A stretch of 64,000 nt of DNA. Source: Marsupella aquatica. Lineage: Eukaryota; Marchantiophyta. Location of the stretch: the NCBI GenBank assembly GCA_973895155.1, contig OZ316897.1, positions 19,344,001-19,408,000 on the forward strand. The letters are read 5' to 3'. Numbering within the stretch: the first letter of the stretch is position 1; the number at the start of each line of letters is the position of its first letter. This document shows positions 45,961 to 61,410 of the stretch, piece after piece. Position numbers and translations under genes: made by a program. The notes below the pieces were generated by a model. The model was not told the DNA's origin. It made no database searches and was given only the letters and a program-made list of their open reading frames with translations.

Positions 45961-47689
45961 ACTACGGGGGTTAAGAATCCCACAATGCACACCCTCGCTG
46001 TACTGCTTGTTGCCTTGTTCCCGTAGAAGCTGAAGGGCTTTGCTCCGTCAGCATCGTTCGTTGTGATCGCTACAGTTTGATGCGCTTTTCGCTCTGCCTT
46101 TTGCAGCACGATTCACAGTCCCTCGGGTCCTCCGTTCGACTGCTCTCCGGCCCTCTCTGTTTCACTCTGAAGCTTGTGCTCTGCTCTGTGAAGTTTCTCT
46201 CGCATTACATTACTGTACTTCAACGCAAAGAATGTTTACTTGTTGTTGATTAATTTAACGGACTGGATTCAGGAGAGGGAGAGGAGGACAGATTATTGGA
46301 GAGAGCAAAATCGACCTCGCAAGATGGCAGCCTTGAGAGTGATTGTTTGGAGAGGAGGGAGAAGCGTGGTTTGCGTCATCGTTGCTTGAGGCCAATCGTA
46401 GTTTCTCCCACTATAGGTGGTGGTAAACTATCTACTTTATCGGTTATAGAAAACCCCGTGTTAACTTTTAGAAGGAGAAGGGAGAATTGGTAGATAATAA
46501 TAGGTCATAAATTGGTTTGCTCTGCACGGGAGAATTGCGTAGAGACGAGAATTGCGTACAGACAGCACGTAAGATTTTAGGGAAGAGCACCTTTGTGGCT
46601 GCTGTGTATTTCAACAGCTGCAGTAGTAAGGAAGCAAAGCGAGGGACGACGTCAATCGACTTTGAAGCCGCGGAGGAAATTTGAGCTGTGGGAAGCAGGT
46701 TGTGTTCAGTAGCAGCTCAATAGATAGACGATCAGATAGACGATCTGGAATTGGTGTTGAAATCGGCAATAGAACAAGCAAAGAGGGAAACTGCTTGATT
46801 TTCATGATTTTCCTCTGTTTCAGCCAGTGGAATAGCGGAGAGAATTTGAAATCGAGGGCCTGCAGAAATGCGTCACAGCGCTGGTGTCTACATAGCTCGA
46901 ACGCTTTTAAAACACTGACGAGGTGTAGGAATTATAAGTATACGTGACCTGTGAAGAACCGCAGCTGCAAACTAGTTTTTTTGCTCGACCTTCGGCGTTC
47001 TACTCTGTCGCTGTAGTCAAGAATGAATGGTCCTTAAGATCTTGGTAAAGAGCTGATGACGATGACGACGAATGCGGTGGCTGCCTGATGTTGCGGCAGC
47101 ACGTGCTGGAGTCACACTGCCGTATCTTCGTCCACGCACACCTCTTTCTACAGCGTTGGCATCGTGTTATGAGAAGAAGGATTCTTCTTGTTGATTCGCA
47201 TCACAGTCTAGGGGCCCGTTTTCCAAACATGCTCTCCTGAGCAAAGCGCTGAAGATTTGTCACCACCGCAACAGCTCCGAAATGGCAGGTTGGCTGTCGC
47301 TAACTTTTTGCCTTCCCTGTGCTCGACCAATTTATCTGTTCTTTACTCACGATGGCGTAAACTTCGGACTACAATGAAGGGTCGGGAATTCTATCTGGTT
47401 CTGTTTCGAGAATTGGGGACGCGTAGCCTGATTCTGTTCTTACTGGTCAATATGGCAGGGTTGAATTGTCACAGAACAGGAAGGTTGTTCGAGGCATAGC
47501 GGGCCCCAAGCCTGGAGGAAGGACGGCTGGAGATACAGTAGCAGGAAAAAGGATGACGAGGTGACAGTCGTCTGCGAGAATCTGTCACTGCGGGCCTCGC
47601 TCGTTCCTTCGCCTGTGGCGTTTTTCACTTTGTCCGTGGGAGGTTGCAGGCACAATCGTAGGTCGACAGTGACACGAAAAAGCAGGGAA
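45961..47689 (+). other. Promoter / 5' leader region of the ArfGAP gene
   Basis: No coding sequence is supported. Composition shifts from AT-rich to balanced at about 45.96 kb, as expected on entering a promoter and leader. A 5' UTR intron is possible but could not be fixed. Confidence 0.4.
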
Positions 47690-51946
<4,257 letters not shown>

Positions 51947-52889
51947 AACAGTTCGCTGTATGATAAACTTTGTATCTCAAGGATCTAGGAAGCCTTTACC
52001 TGTGCATACTTCTGATTGAAATGTAGAGGAATTCTTGCTACAGCATTATTGTTTGTTATTTATTATGACAGACAGGCCAGGCAACAAAAATTTGCTCCAC
52101 CAGGAGTGCAACTATTGACCCTAAGAGGATTGTGGCACTGATGATATAGATCTGCAGCTGAGAGCTATAATCGTTCTTGGGGTTATTTGAATTAGGTGCA
52201 GTTCCTGGATTTCGTTTCAATGTTATCAATGGGATTTTCCCGAAGCAAAAGTATAACCTTGCACAAGTGTAGCAGATGATGAGATTGACCGACCTTGCTC
52301 CGAGCGAATACAAATGTGTACCAATGTTCCAGATGAAAGAAATGTGTAGCAGATGAAAGATTGAGGAGAGGACTATTGCAGGGAATCGAAATAAGTGATG
52401 CTCCGCTTTGTTTAGAGGGGTGTAAGCGATTACTTTTTCCTTCTGTCCACCATTTGGCACTTTCTTGGATTGATTGAAGCGCAAAGGTGCCTTGCAGGAC
52501 ATGAGTATATTACGTGTTCTTCGCTGTTCTTTGCAGGATGTCTGTCAGGGAATTTGTCGGTGCCCCAGAATGCATGTGACCTTCACTGACGCCAAACCAA
52601 AGTTTGCAGGTGTTTGTTGTGTCCCTGTTTACTAGAGTAGACAGTGAGAGGCCTAAGTGAGAATGATTGTTGGAAAGTCACTTTGCCTTAAGTTGGAGAT
52701 CCCTTCGATAGAGATAGAGTCTAGAGCATTGTAATAGTTAGACCATACCAGATATGTAAGTACCGGGGAACAACGGAACATGATGTGTGTTGAGTACTTC
52801 CAATTTTGGTAGAACTTCATTGGACCTTCAGTGACTTATGAATCTTGCAGTAGGAAGGCATCAATATTTGGCCTCATGAGTATTTCAAT
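51947..52889. other. Shared 3' region between convergent genes
   Basis: Contains the 3' UTRs of the ArfGAP gene (+) and PUS10 (-). A - strand frame at 52056-52502 encodes a hydrophobic 148-residue peptide with no family resemblance; I treat it as chance antisense. Confidence 0.5.
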
Positions 52890-55800
52890 TCAATCAAAGT
52901 CCATCTTCACATCAGTTACATCCAACTGTAAAATTTCTGCAACGCAGCCTAGCAGCGACCCAACACTGCAGAAGCCGTAAGGAAACAAATCTGGTTAGTA
53001 GTTGATTGAGAAGCATGTCACAGGTACTTTAGATTAGTCCTTCAATACAACTGTTGGTATCCTCCGCGTTAAGATGTTGCACATTGCTGGATCTAGTGAG
53101 CAGAAATTCCAACAATTTAAAATACTTTTCTGTGCAAAACTACAGACAGCTGATCTTCGACGAGTGAGATGAACCTAGCTTAGAGTGCTATTCATTTTTT
53201 AATTTCCCTTGCTGGATTTACGTGGGACGCAACTTATCTGAGGGAACCTGTAACGGTACATATAGATTGCAATAGCCCTTCAACCTAATGGTAACCCTTT
53301 ATCTTATGAGCATATTTAGATTAGAAAACTCACTTTGGATAAGTTCGACCTAGGTCACCATGAACAAACTCCTTGATGTAGGTTCCAGCCTATACCAACA
53401 GAGACCGAACGTCAGAGATTTCATGCAGTCACATCCAAGAATGCGATTCCTTAAACCAGACCATCCCCCTACAGCATGGGTTGTAGAAAGGAGAGCACAG
53501 GATTCCAAACAGCTTACTACATGACAAGAAAACGTGAGTACTCAGCAGGTTACGTCACTAGACGAATAGACCAACACCAGAATATGTCCGCAGTTGTTGC
53601 TGCTTTCCTAGCCTCTGTTTCTTTAGCATTCTCAACTATGACGTTCTACATCTTTCTGAAGGAGTACGGTGAGCTTAGCTCATGTTGTATGGTCTACTGG
53701 CTTACACCTGAGGCGATCAGGGAAATTGGATGCCACCGATATGCACATAAACAAATAGGCCTCTACATTTTCAATGCTTCGTTTGTCAACGCACCATCCA
53801 TACACGGAGGTGAACTGATGAGGTTTTTATCAGTCACACTCTTTATCAGTACATATTATCGATGATTGCATACCTGCGTGCAAAGGTGGAGAAGGAAGTA
53901 GTGTTCGCTGCCTTCTATCCGCTCACATCGTACCCTGCAATTTTACCGCGTGCAAGTGAAACCAGTCGTCAGAACCCTACCTTTCACTGCTCCAGGTTTG
54001 ATACGTTCAGTAGCTTAGAACGGAAAATTATTTTGATTCAAACGTTGCAGTTCCTCATACTTTGCACGCACCAATGAATTGTTCTTGGACGAGTAAGTGG
54101 ACTCCGACGATGTAGAACCCTTATCGGAGTCTTCTGCTGCACTTCCTGCGGATTAGAAAGGAAGTAAGACATTAAAAAGGACATCTTAGAGGTAAGAAAT
54201 CCTCCTTCTGTTCCTCAGATGAGAACATGAGTGTCATGACGGAACAGACTTGCTTACAACGGCTTCATTCCGTGAGTAGCATATTCAAATCTACCATGTC
54301 TGTCCGGACCGTTATGCAAAGGGTGCAGAACCGGAGGACTAGAATTCCACATTTCACAATATGAAAAGTCAACAGTGTTAAAAGCTTGGAGAAAAACGTT
54401 GTGTGAAGAGATGTGAAAGGAAACTTCTTGAAGCCCCAAACCCCCACTAACCCCCTTTAAGTGGTTTACAAAGAAAAGCAGGGTGCGTTACCAATTCCTT
54501 CAGATCCGACAAACATTTGAAATCTGCTTCTGTCACAGGGCGGTCAAGCCATACAACTGCAGCATATTGCTTCTGCAACCAACGAATGCAATATGCAAAT
54601 TTTAAGTGAGGCTAGAACATCGTTTGCGTGGCCTCTAAGAAAGGTAGATTTTACAATGAAGTTCTGCAGCGTTATACATGAAGTTTTGAAAGTAATGGAG
54701 AAACGTAATAAGAAGTACATGAGAGGATCTTCGCTACCAGGTCTTTATGTCAAATTCTCATACCACCTGAAACTGTCTACTTTGGTCTTTATAGGCAGCC
54801 TTGATCCATAGATGACCCCATTCTCGCATCCTTTACCATTATGCAGTAATATGGGAGGTAACATTAGAGTCAATAGTACAGACCCCCACAATGGATTCGA
54901 AATTGCGGTCGGTGCAGTTACCTGCTTTTCTGTTTCTCCCTCTCGCATGAGAGCACACACTTCACTTCCAACTTGCCGGAGGCCCTTTACTTTTACCTGC
55001 TCTGCCTCATTCCAAGGACAGATGGATCAGCCATCATGCAATGCCAATGACAACTACACTACACAAAATTTAATATGAACAGCGCACTTGAGTAAAATAC
55101 TGTGAACATTCCATACCGAACTATCATTCGAACACAATTGGTTGTGGAATAGATAACGTCTTTCATATTTGAGTATGGTCTAAAATTCATTGCTAATTGC
55201 TTTTGACTATACATTCAAGTCTCTGGCCGCTTGTGCTCATATCCTTTCCTAATCGCCCTGTAGAACAACTCTAGGACATGAGGTCTTGTATCATGACAAG
55301 CTGTGAACGTGCAGGTACATGATTGAGTTAGAAGGACCCTGGTAATACACGTATGGCACCGAATCAGCTGCTTACATCCAGTTCTGGAGATCGACTTATA
55401 ATCTCTAAAGAATCTACTAGATACAAATAGAATCTCAATGACAGAGGACTCACCCAGCCTTCTTTATTGCTATTAATCTCCGCTTCTGCCTTAACCATAT
55501 CTGATGCTGATGGGATAACACGAGCATTACAGATTTCCAAGATAAAGGGTCGACCATTTCCTAGCATTCGAACCTGGGATAGCCAGACAAAGACGTATCA
55601 AATTTTCATCATCAATCTTCAAAAGCCGACCGAATGAAGACAAGCTTGATCCTTCACAAGCATATTATCTGCTTGTGAATAAAAAGGGCACCAGATGCTA
55701 TTAAGTTTCGAGGCACAGTGCATACGTCGATGTCCTCACGGCCGGCAGCATGAAACTTATATGAGTCAGCCCTGTGATAGGGGAACACCACATCACCTAT

Positions 55801-58800
55801 TATCTCCTGCATGGAAAAATAAGATAAAAGATCAAGTAGATCCTTTAGAAAGACGAGGCATTTCAAGAGCCCAGTGGTTTGAGATTCAGTAGATCTTATG
55901 ACCTGACGAAGGAAAACATGATACATGAGACAAGAGTGATTTTTTGATGCAAGATTCTAGAAAGGACTCCATGACTCAATGACCCTTTTGGCAACGACAA
56001 TTCCATAGATTTTACTAAACGAACTGGATAACTGAGAAGCACCCACCTGCACCGAACCATCTCCCATGCGTTCATCATCAATTAACCAACGACTCTGGCT
56101 GATATTGCGGGACAGCTACATAAAACAGAGAATCTTTAGAAACTCCGGAAGACATTCTAGGGCACGTTGAAGGCCCTTTGAAATTTGAGTTTAACTACTG
56201 AGTAAAGGTCGCTAACTGTAGCATTCGAGGTTCGAAATTGTACCTTCAAATACCTCCCACCTACATAGATTGAGTTTCTCCAGCACATCGCTGTAAGTTG
56301 ACACGATATTTCCACCTGCATACTTAAACGGGAGGAGATAATTGATCAGTGGTCTTCACTCCTTGGACACTTCGAAATTCTAGTTTTAGAATTATCCTGA
56401 AGCTAGAGACACTCATCTCTGGCAAGGGACGGCCTTGACGTAATATCTCCTTTCAGGTAATATAATGTAAAGCTAAGTCCATACTTTGCAATCCTAGAAG
56501 TCCCCGTAATGTTCTAACATGAGTTTCCAAATCATCCAGGTAGCCTCCTTTCACCCATATATTGACGACCCAAAGCTTGCAAGGAAGCAGATCACCTCTG
56601 ATGGAGGACAAACGTATTGTCGATTAAATGAATCATTGCTCATCGAAGCAAGAACTCTCTGCACTGAACCTAGAGATTCCCCAGCTTCTGCTGCTGCTCG
56701 TGCAGCTACAACAGCTCCAAAACCTTTATTACTGTTGGAATCATTCTGCCCTGCAGCCCAGGCAAATACGTGTTTTCGTTCACAGATTGGAAAACTCTTT
56801 ACAAATGTACAAGACCCCTTCCAATGCACTGGCCAAAGACACTCATTTGCCTTTTGAACTTCTTAAGAGATACACCAACATGAGTACGTAGTGAACAACA
56901 CAGATCTTACCATAAGTAGAAGAAAATCCAGTACCTGCACCCTGTCGTCTTCTCTTTCCATCCCCTCCAGCTGCAGCAGCTAAAAACTCATTGTCCGACA
57001 CAGATCCCGGGTGTTTGTAGACCAGAGCAATTCGAAATGTCGAGTTTGCATCAAACTTAACAGACTGCAGTAATTAAAGAAATTTAATACGACGGTCAGA
57101 CGTGAGAAAAAGTTAAGAATGATACCATTCGAAGCATGCATGAAACATGAATTGTGAACAGCCAAGCATCAATCTAGCAAATCATGATTCGGAGGCCCAA
57201 GACGTGCCAATCAAGAGAAATATATACCAGTGATTGATCAAGTCGATCGATCAGAGACCATTTAAAAGCTTCTTTCAAGGATATGATGTGATCATTGACA
57301 TCCTGACCATTAAAAATGGCCTCTTCTTTATATTTATCCTTCAAATAGCACCTGTTCCAAACATACAAATCATTGGTAATTTGCGTTACAATAAGATCAT
57401 AAGAACAAGTCATCTTGATACTAACCCTTTTCAAGAAGGACGATAAGCTGCACCTGATCAAGAATGATCCTTTTGTCAAAAGACTAGTTTTTATCCTTAG
57501 TTTAATTTCAAGGGATGTGTCCACTAAAAGGACTACAAACGAGCATTGGTCGTCATCATCTACACTATTTACACCTAAGCACACGAGTGTTTCCTCATTA
57601 ATCTGTGCTAAATTCATTGACCAGTGACTTGAAGGGATTGAGAGGAGTGGCGGTACCAAAGGCCACGCTCCCGGACAAGAATCACAGCTGGCAGAGAAAT
57701 CTCCAAGCAGAAAGAGTCAAATGTGTGGCCTCCTTGTCGGATTGCTTGAGATACACAAGTCAATGCATATTGACCAGTATCAGTACCATCTCCTGATCCC
57801 TGTAATTGGCACTCGATTTCCTCTTCTTTCTGATCCAGATGTTCCAATGTTCCAAGGCACACTAAGCAAGGCTTAGCTTTTCCAGCAGGAGCCACGTCCA
57901 GATCCGTTTGTTTAAGAAGACCTTCTCTCGGGGTATTTCCATTTACAGAAGAGAGTTCGTCCTGAAAGGTTGCCGGTGTGGGTAACGAGATTGCATACAC
58001 AGGACTCCGTACATTCAAGAATCGAAAAATACACCGCAGACAGATCTGCAGCACAAACCTCGATCAGTACCCAAACTAGTTAAATTAGCTTATATCCAAG
58101 TAAAACTCGTTGAAAACCTAAAATACAGCTGAACTCTCTCCCCTATACGGACTCGATAGGATGGTTCTCACTGCAATTGTTTTCTGCCCACACGTCCCAG
58201 ACGATTAATACCTTGAAGTTTCCGGTAAAACCTTCAGCGTCACTAATCGCAAATTATTTAAATTATGAGGCCTTGTTGAGGTAGAATCTTCACGTTTCTT
58301 CAGGTTTATTGTCTCATACATGATTGAAATCTCCTAACAGGATACGCCTGTCTTTAGGTTTCTTTTTATCTCACATATGATTGGAATTCTTTTAACAGGA
58401 TACCATTGTTGTCATTACATATTATGAAATAGTTGCCGCTCAACTTCGTGACAGTGGTCAAGACACAGTTTACAATAGAGCTATGACATTCTCAGAGATT
58501 ATGCCTCACTATATGCTATGAAATGACTAGGCAATGCTGCTGATTCCGGACTTACTTTAGTTTACTATAATTTCCCTGGAGGTAAGAAGTTGATTATGGA
58601 GTTTGGTTTCATATTCAGTTTTGAAATTAAGCTTCCCATTTGTCCACCAGTGCATTACAACACTGTCGTTCTGTTTCTAAGCAGGGGTTGATCAACATTT
58701 CAGATCAGGGGTAGCACCATGAATACCACATAAGAGAGCTCCACTTAATTAAGTCCTACAAGCTAAATTGTGGTAGTGACAACGAAAATACTGGACAGCC

Positions 58801-59055
58801 ATGACAGTCAGTAGTAAAATACGTGCTCAAACCGTTACAACGCGCGGTCTTCCACAAGAGATACCGTCGCTCTCAAGAGACACGCCGCTCATTGCATTCC
58901 ATCAACAGTTTCGAGCGAAGCCAGAAGTAAAAAAACCCTAATACTTGACCGGAATGTGGAGGTAGAGAGCGAATTACCCGCAGCCGCAGCAGCTCGAGAA
59001 CAATTGGTTTCGGGAGCGTGGGCAACACTTGTTGCAGCGCCTCCGGGATAGTCAT
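52890..59055 (-). CDS. PUS10: tRNA pseudouridine synthase Pus10 (15 exons, 554 aa)
   Basis: Makes pseudouridine at positions 54/55 of the T-arm of tRNAs. Exons: 58978-59055, 57657-58045, 57228-57351, 56911-57064, 56596-56750, 56244-56315, 56047-56115, 55726-55806, 55454-55573, 54922-54996, 54492-54572, 54072-54145, 53874-53934, 53334-53389, 52890-52965. All introns are GT-AG and the frame holds across every junction. The N-terminal zinc-binding pairs are CLRC (28, 31) and CLVC (86, 89). The THUMP-like region includes SIYVGGRYLK and LSRNISQSRWLIDDERMGD. The catalytic motif is GREDID, with Asp near residue 372, followed by RMLGNGRPF. The C-terminal core has KTPIRVLHRRSPL, YFLLHLCTQ, AGTYIKEFVHGDLGRT and AEILQLDVTDVKMDFD. 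Length is close to the human enzyme (about 530). The first ATG in frame (59055) was used; an upstream GTG in frame is not a plausible start. Confidence 0.95.
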
Positions 59056-59333
59056 AACGACAATCTGGCGAAACACAGGGCTGCCTAGCTCGCTGCCTCC
59101 TTGCCTCCTTTAGCTCGCACCCGTTTTATCGTGCAAGGGCAGGGACCCCAGATTTCATGCTTGATTTTCTTGCCTCACCTGCAGTTCACCTGCAGATTTC
59201 AGCGAGTGGGCTCCTCACTATCGGGATTCACGTCTTCGAAGCTTTTCTACGAGCGATTCTTGACGAAGCACTCGTCTAGCCACTTTGTCAAGTGAAGTTC
59301 ATTACTGTGCTCTTCGATTCGAACCCTCTCAAC

Positions 59334-59379
59334 GAAAGAACACGATACCAAAGAACAATATTTGGTATCGTGTTCTTTC
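59334..59379. repeat. 19-bp perfect inverted repeat with 8-nt loop
   Basis: GAAAGAACACGATACCAAA (59334-59352), GAACAATA, then its exact reverse complement (59361-59379). It lies about 280 bp upstream of the PUS10 start and just outside the foldback element. It could be a cruciform or a hairpin in a transcript. Confidence 0.95.
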
Positions 59380-59436
59380 TTATGTTAATTAAAGTTAGCT
59401 CATAACCAGTTCAGGACCTGAGCTGATACCATTTTG

Positions 59437-61410
59437 ATGATGCTATAATTGGTGAATACACCTTTTATATTTTGTTTTATCCGTACTTTTTGATATGTCA
59501 ATGTGTCTTAACAAGGTGCATATTTTTTGTCATGTCAATGTGTATTAACAAGGTGCATCTCTTTTATAGTTTAGATTTTGAACTTATATTGGCATGTCTG
59601 TAAATATTTTTATTTCTTGCTATCCTAGTGCTCTTCTTCCTTGGCTAATTCTAGATTCCAATATTGTGCAACCAACACTTCAACAGCTCTCATGGAATTT
59701 CTAGCACTTCTTCTCATGAGTGGGAAATGATTCTAAACAAAGTGCTTGACATGTGTCTTTAGGTTCTCCTCATGGTTTTGTTTACTAAATTTACTGTTTG
59801 AATTGATTTGTGTGTCATTACCTAAGGTAAGTACATAAGTATGTCTACACTTGTACAGTATGTGCACAACCCAATACGGTAGACTTGAACTTGTCCAGTT
59901 GTCCTGGTCATCATTACTTTTCCTTACATGTGTTGTACTTCTACTCTTGTATTATATGTGCTTCAATATCATACACTTGTAATTCATCCCACTCAATCTT
60001 AACAAATATGCCGTAGCTAGCCACAAAAAATAAGATCACCTACATTTCACTTAAAGACCAAAAATGAAGCATGTTCATCTATATATTCTGAAAGTGAGTT
60101 AAGAGTGGCTTTATTGGAATTCTGGCCTAGTGCTTCTTTCTATTCCCTCTAACATTCTGAGGGTGGCTTTACAAGAAATCCCATTCTCTAAGATTGTGAG
60201 CTCGATCAAGATGTACTCTCAGCCCATTTGCTTCTTTATATTCTTGCTACATTGCTGGCTCAAGACTCTTCTCATTCAGTCTAAGATTAAATCTGGATTG
60301 TAAAATGAATAAAACTGTTGCAATTGGCTTAACAACAAATAGGGGCCCATTTGGGCATGGGCGTCTATCTATGCTACATGGCAAGCAATGGGCCCAAGCA
60401 AATGCTTACTTGGAGTGATTATTTTCTAGAGTTTTAGACCACCTCCCTCTCCATTAAGTGGCTTAAAAATGTGCAAACTTTGGCTAGCTAATTCATATAG
60501 CATGGTCATCCCAGATTGAACATGTTTCATTTTTGTCTTGCAGACAAACATGTAGGTGATCTTATCTCTTTTGGGCTGTTGCATAGTATTTGTTAAGATC
60601 AAGTGAGATAATATACAAGAGTAGATGTACAGAAAATGTAGAGGAAATATATACCACAATGACCAGAAAATTACAAGTCTTGGGTACCTAAGAGTTGATG
60701 TGCACATAAGATACAAAATCTGACTTGCCTTAGGTAATGACACTCAAATCAATCAAAACAACAACCATGACCATAACCATGTGATTGAGGAGAACTTAAA
60801 ACAGCAGGTGTCCACATTGTTTAGATTAATCATTTCTTTCTCTCACTCATACCAGGAGACAAAATCTATCTCAAGTGGGAGAAGTTCCTTGCAGGGTTTC
60901 CTAAAGCAATTGGACACACAATATTGAAATAAAAAATTAGTGGGAATTAAAGAAGAACTCCATATTACAAAAATAATTTTGGGTCATTTTGTTGTTTACT
61001 TAATGTAGAACAGATTAATTACTGCAAATTTCTACATCTGTTTGATATCATTTCTATGATACCCGATCAATAGTATTCACCTAAAATATTGTAAATACCA
61101 TCACATTGCCATTAGGGGAATATACACCTAATGCAAACTGGAGGGCAATATCCAAAACTCTTGTCAATTTGATATACATTTCTTACACTAACAACTCTGG
61201 ATATCAAATGGATAATTATACAACCCACTTTTGCGATGGCCAGGATAACAAGGATTACATTAAGAGGACTGCCAAAATAAATTCAAAGTCTAAGTAATCC
61301 AAAAGATGCACCTTGTTAAGGCTCATTGAAATATAAATACACAACACAAAGTTTGAATAAGACAAAATACTGAAAGGTGGCTTTGCCAGATAGCCCTATC
61401 AATAATTAAG
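59437..61410. mobile_element. Foldback / long-inverted-repeat element (about 2 kb)
   Basis: The left arm (about 59437-60130) matches the reverse complement of the right arm (about 60450-61410) in order. Matching blocks are CTTAACAAGGTGCAT (59508 and 61300), GTGTCATTACCTAAGG (59812 and 60730), TCTTAACAAAT (59998 and 60590) and ATAAGATCACCTACAT (60029 and 60553). Arms are diverged and have indels, so the element is old. The central spacer of about 320 bp has no gene. No target duplication could be fixed. A single-arm fragment lies at 31620-31840. Confidence 0.7.

Noticed and set aside
52056-52502. A 148-residue hydrophobic frame on the - strand
   Set aside because: It lies in the shared 3' region of two convergent genes, has no family resemblance and no splice or upstream support.
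53476-53865. A 129-residue frame on the + strand
   Set aside because: It is antisense to a PUS10 intron (53390-53873) and matches no family I know.
59300-59330. A tRNA-like B box (GGTTCGAATCG on the - strand)
   Set aside because: The flanking bases do not pair as a T stem, and no anticodon or acceptor arms could be drawn.
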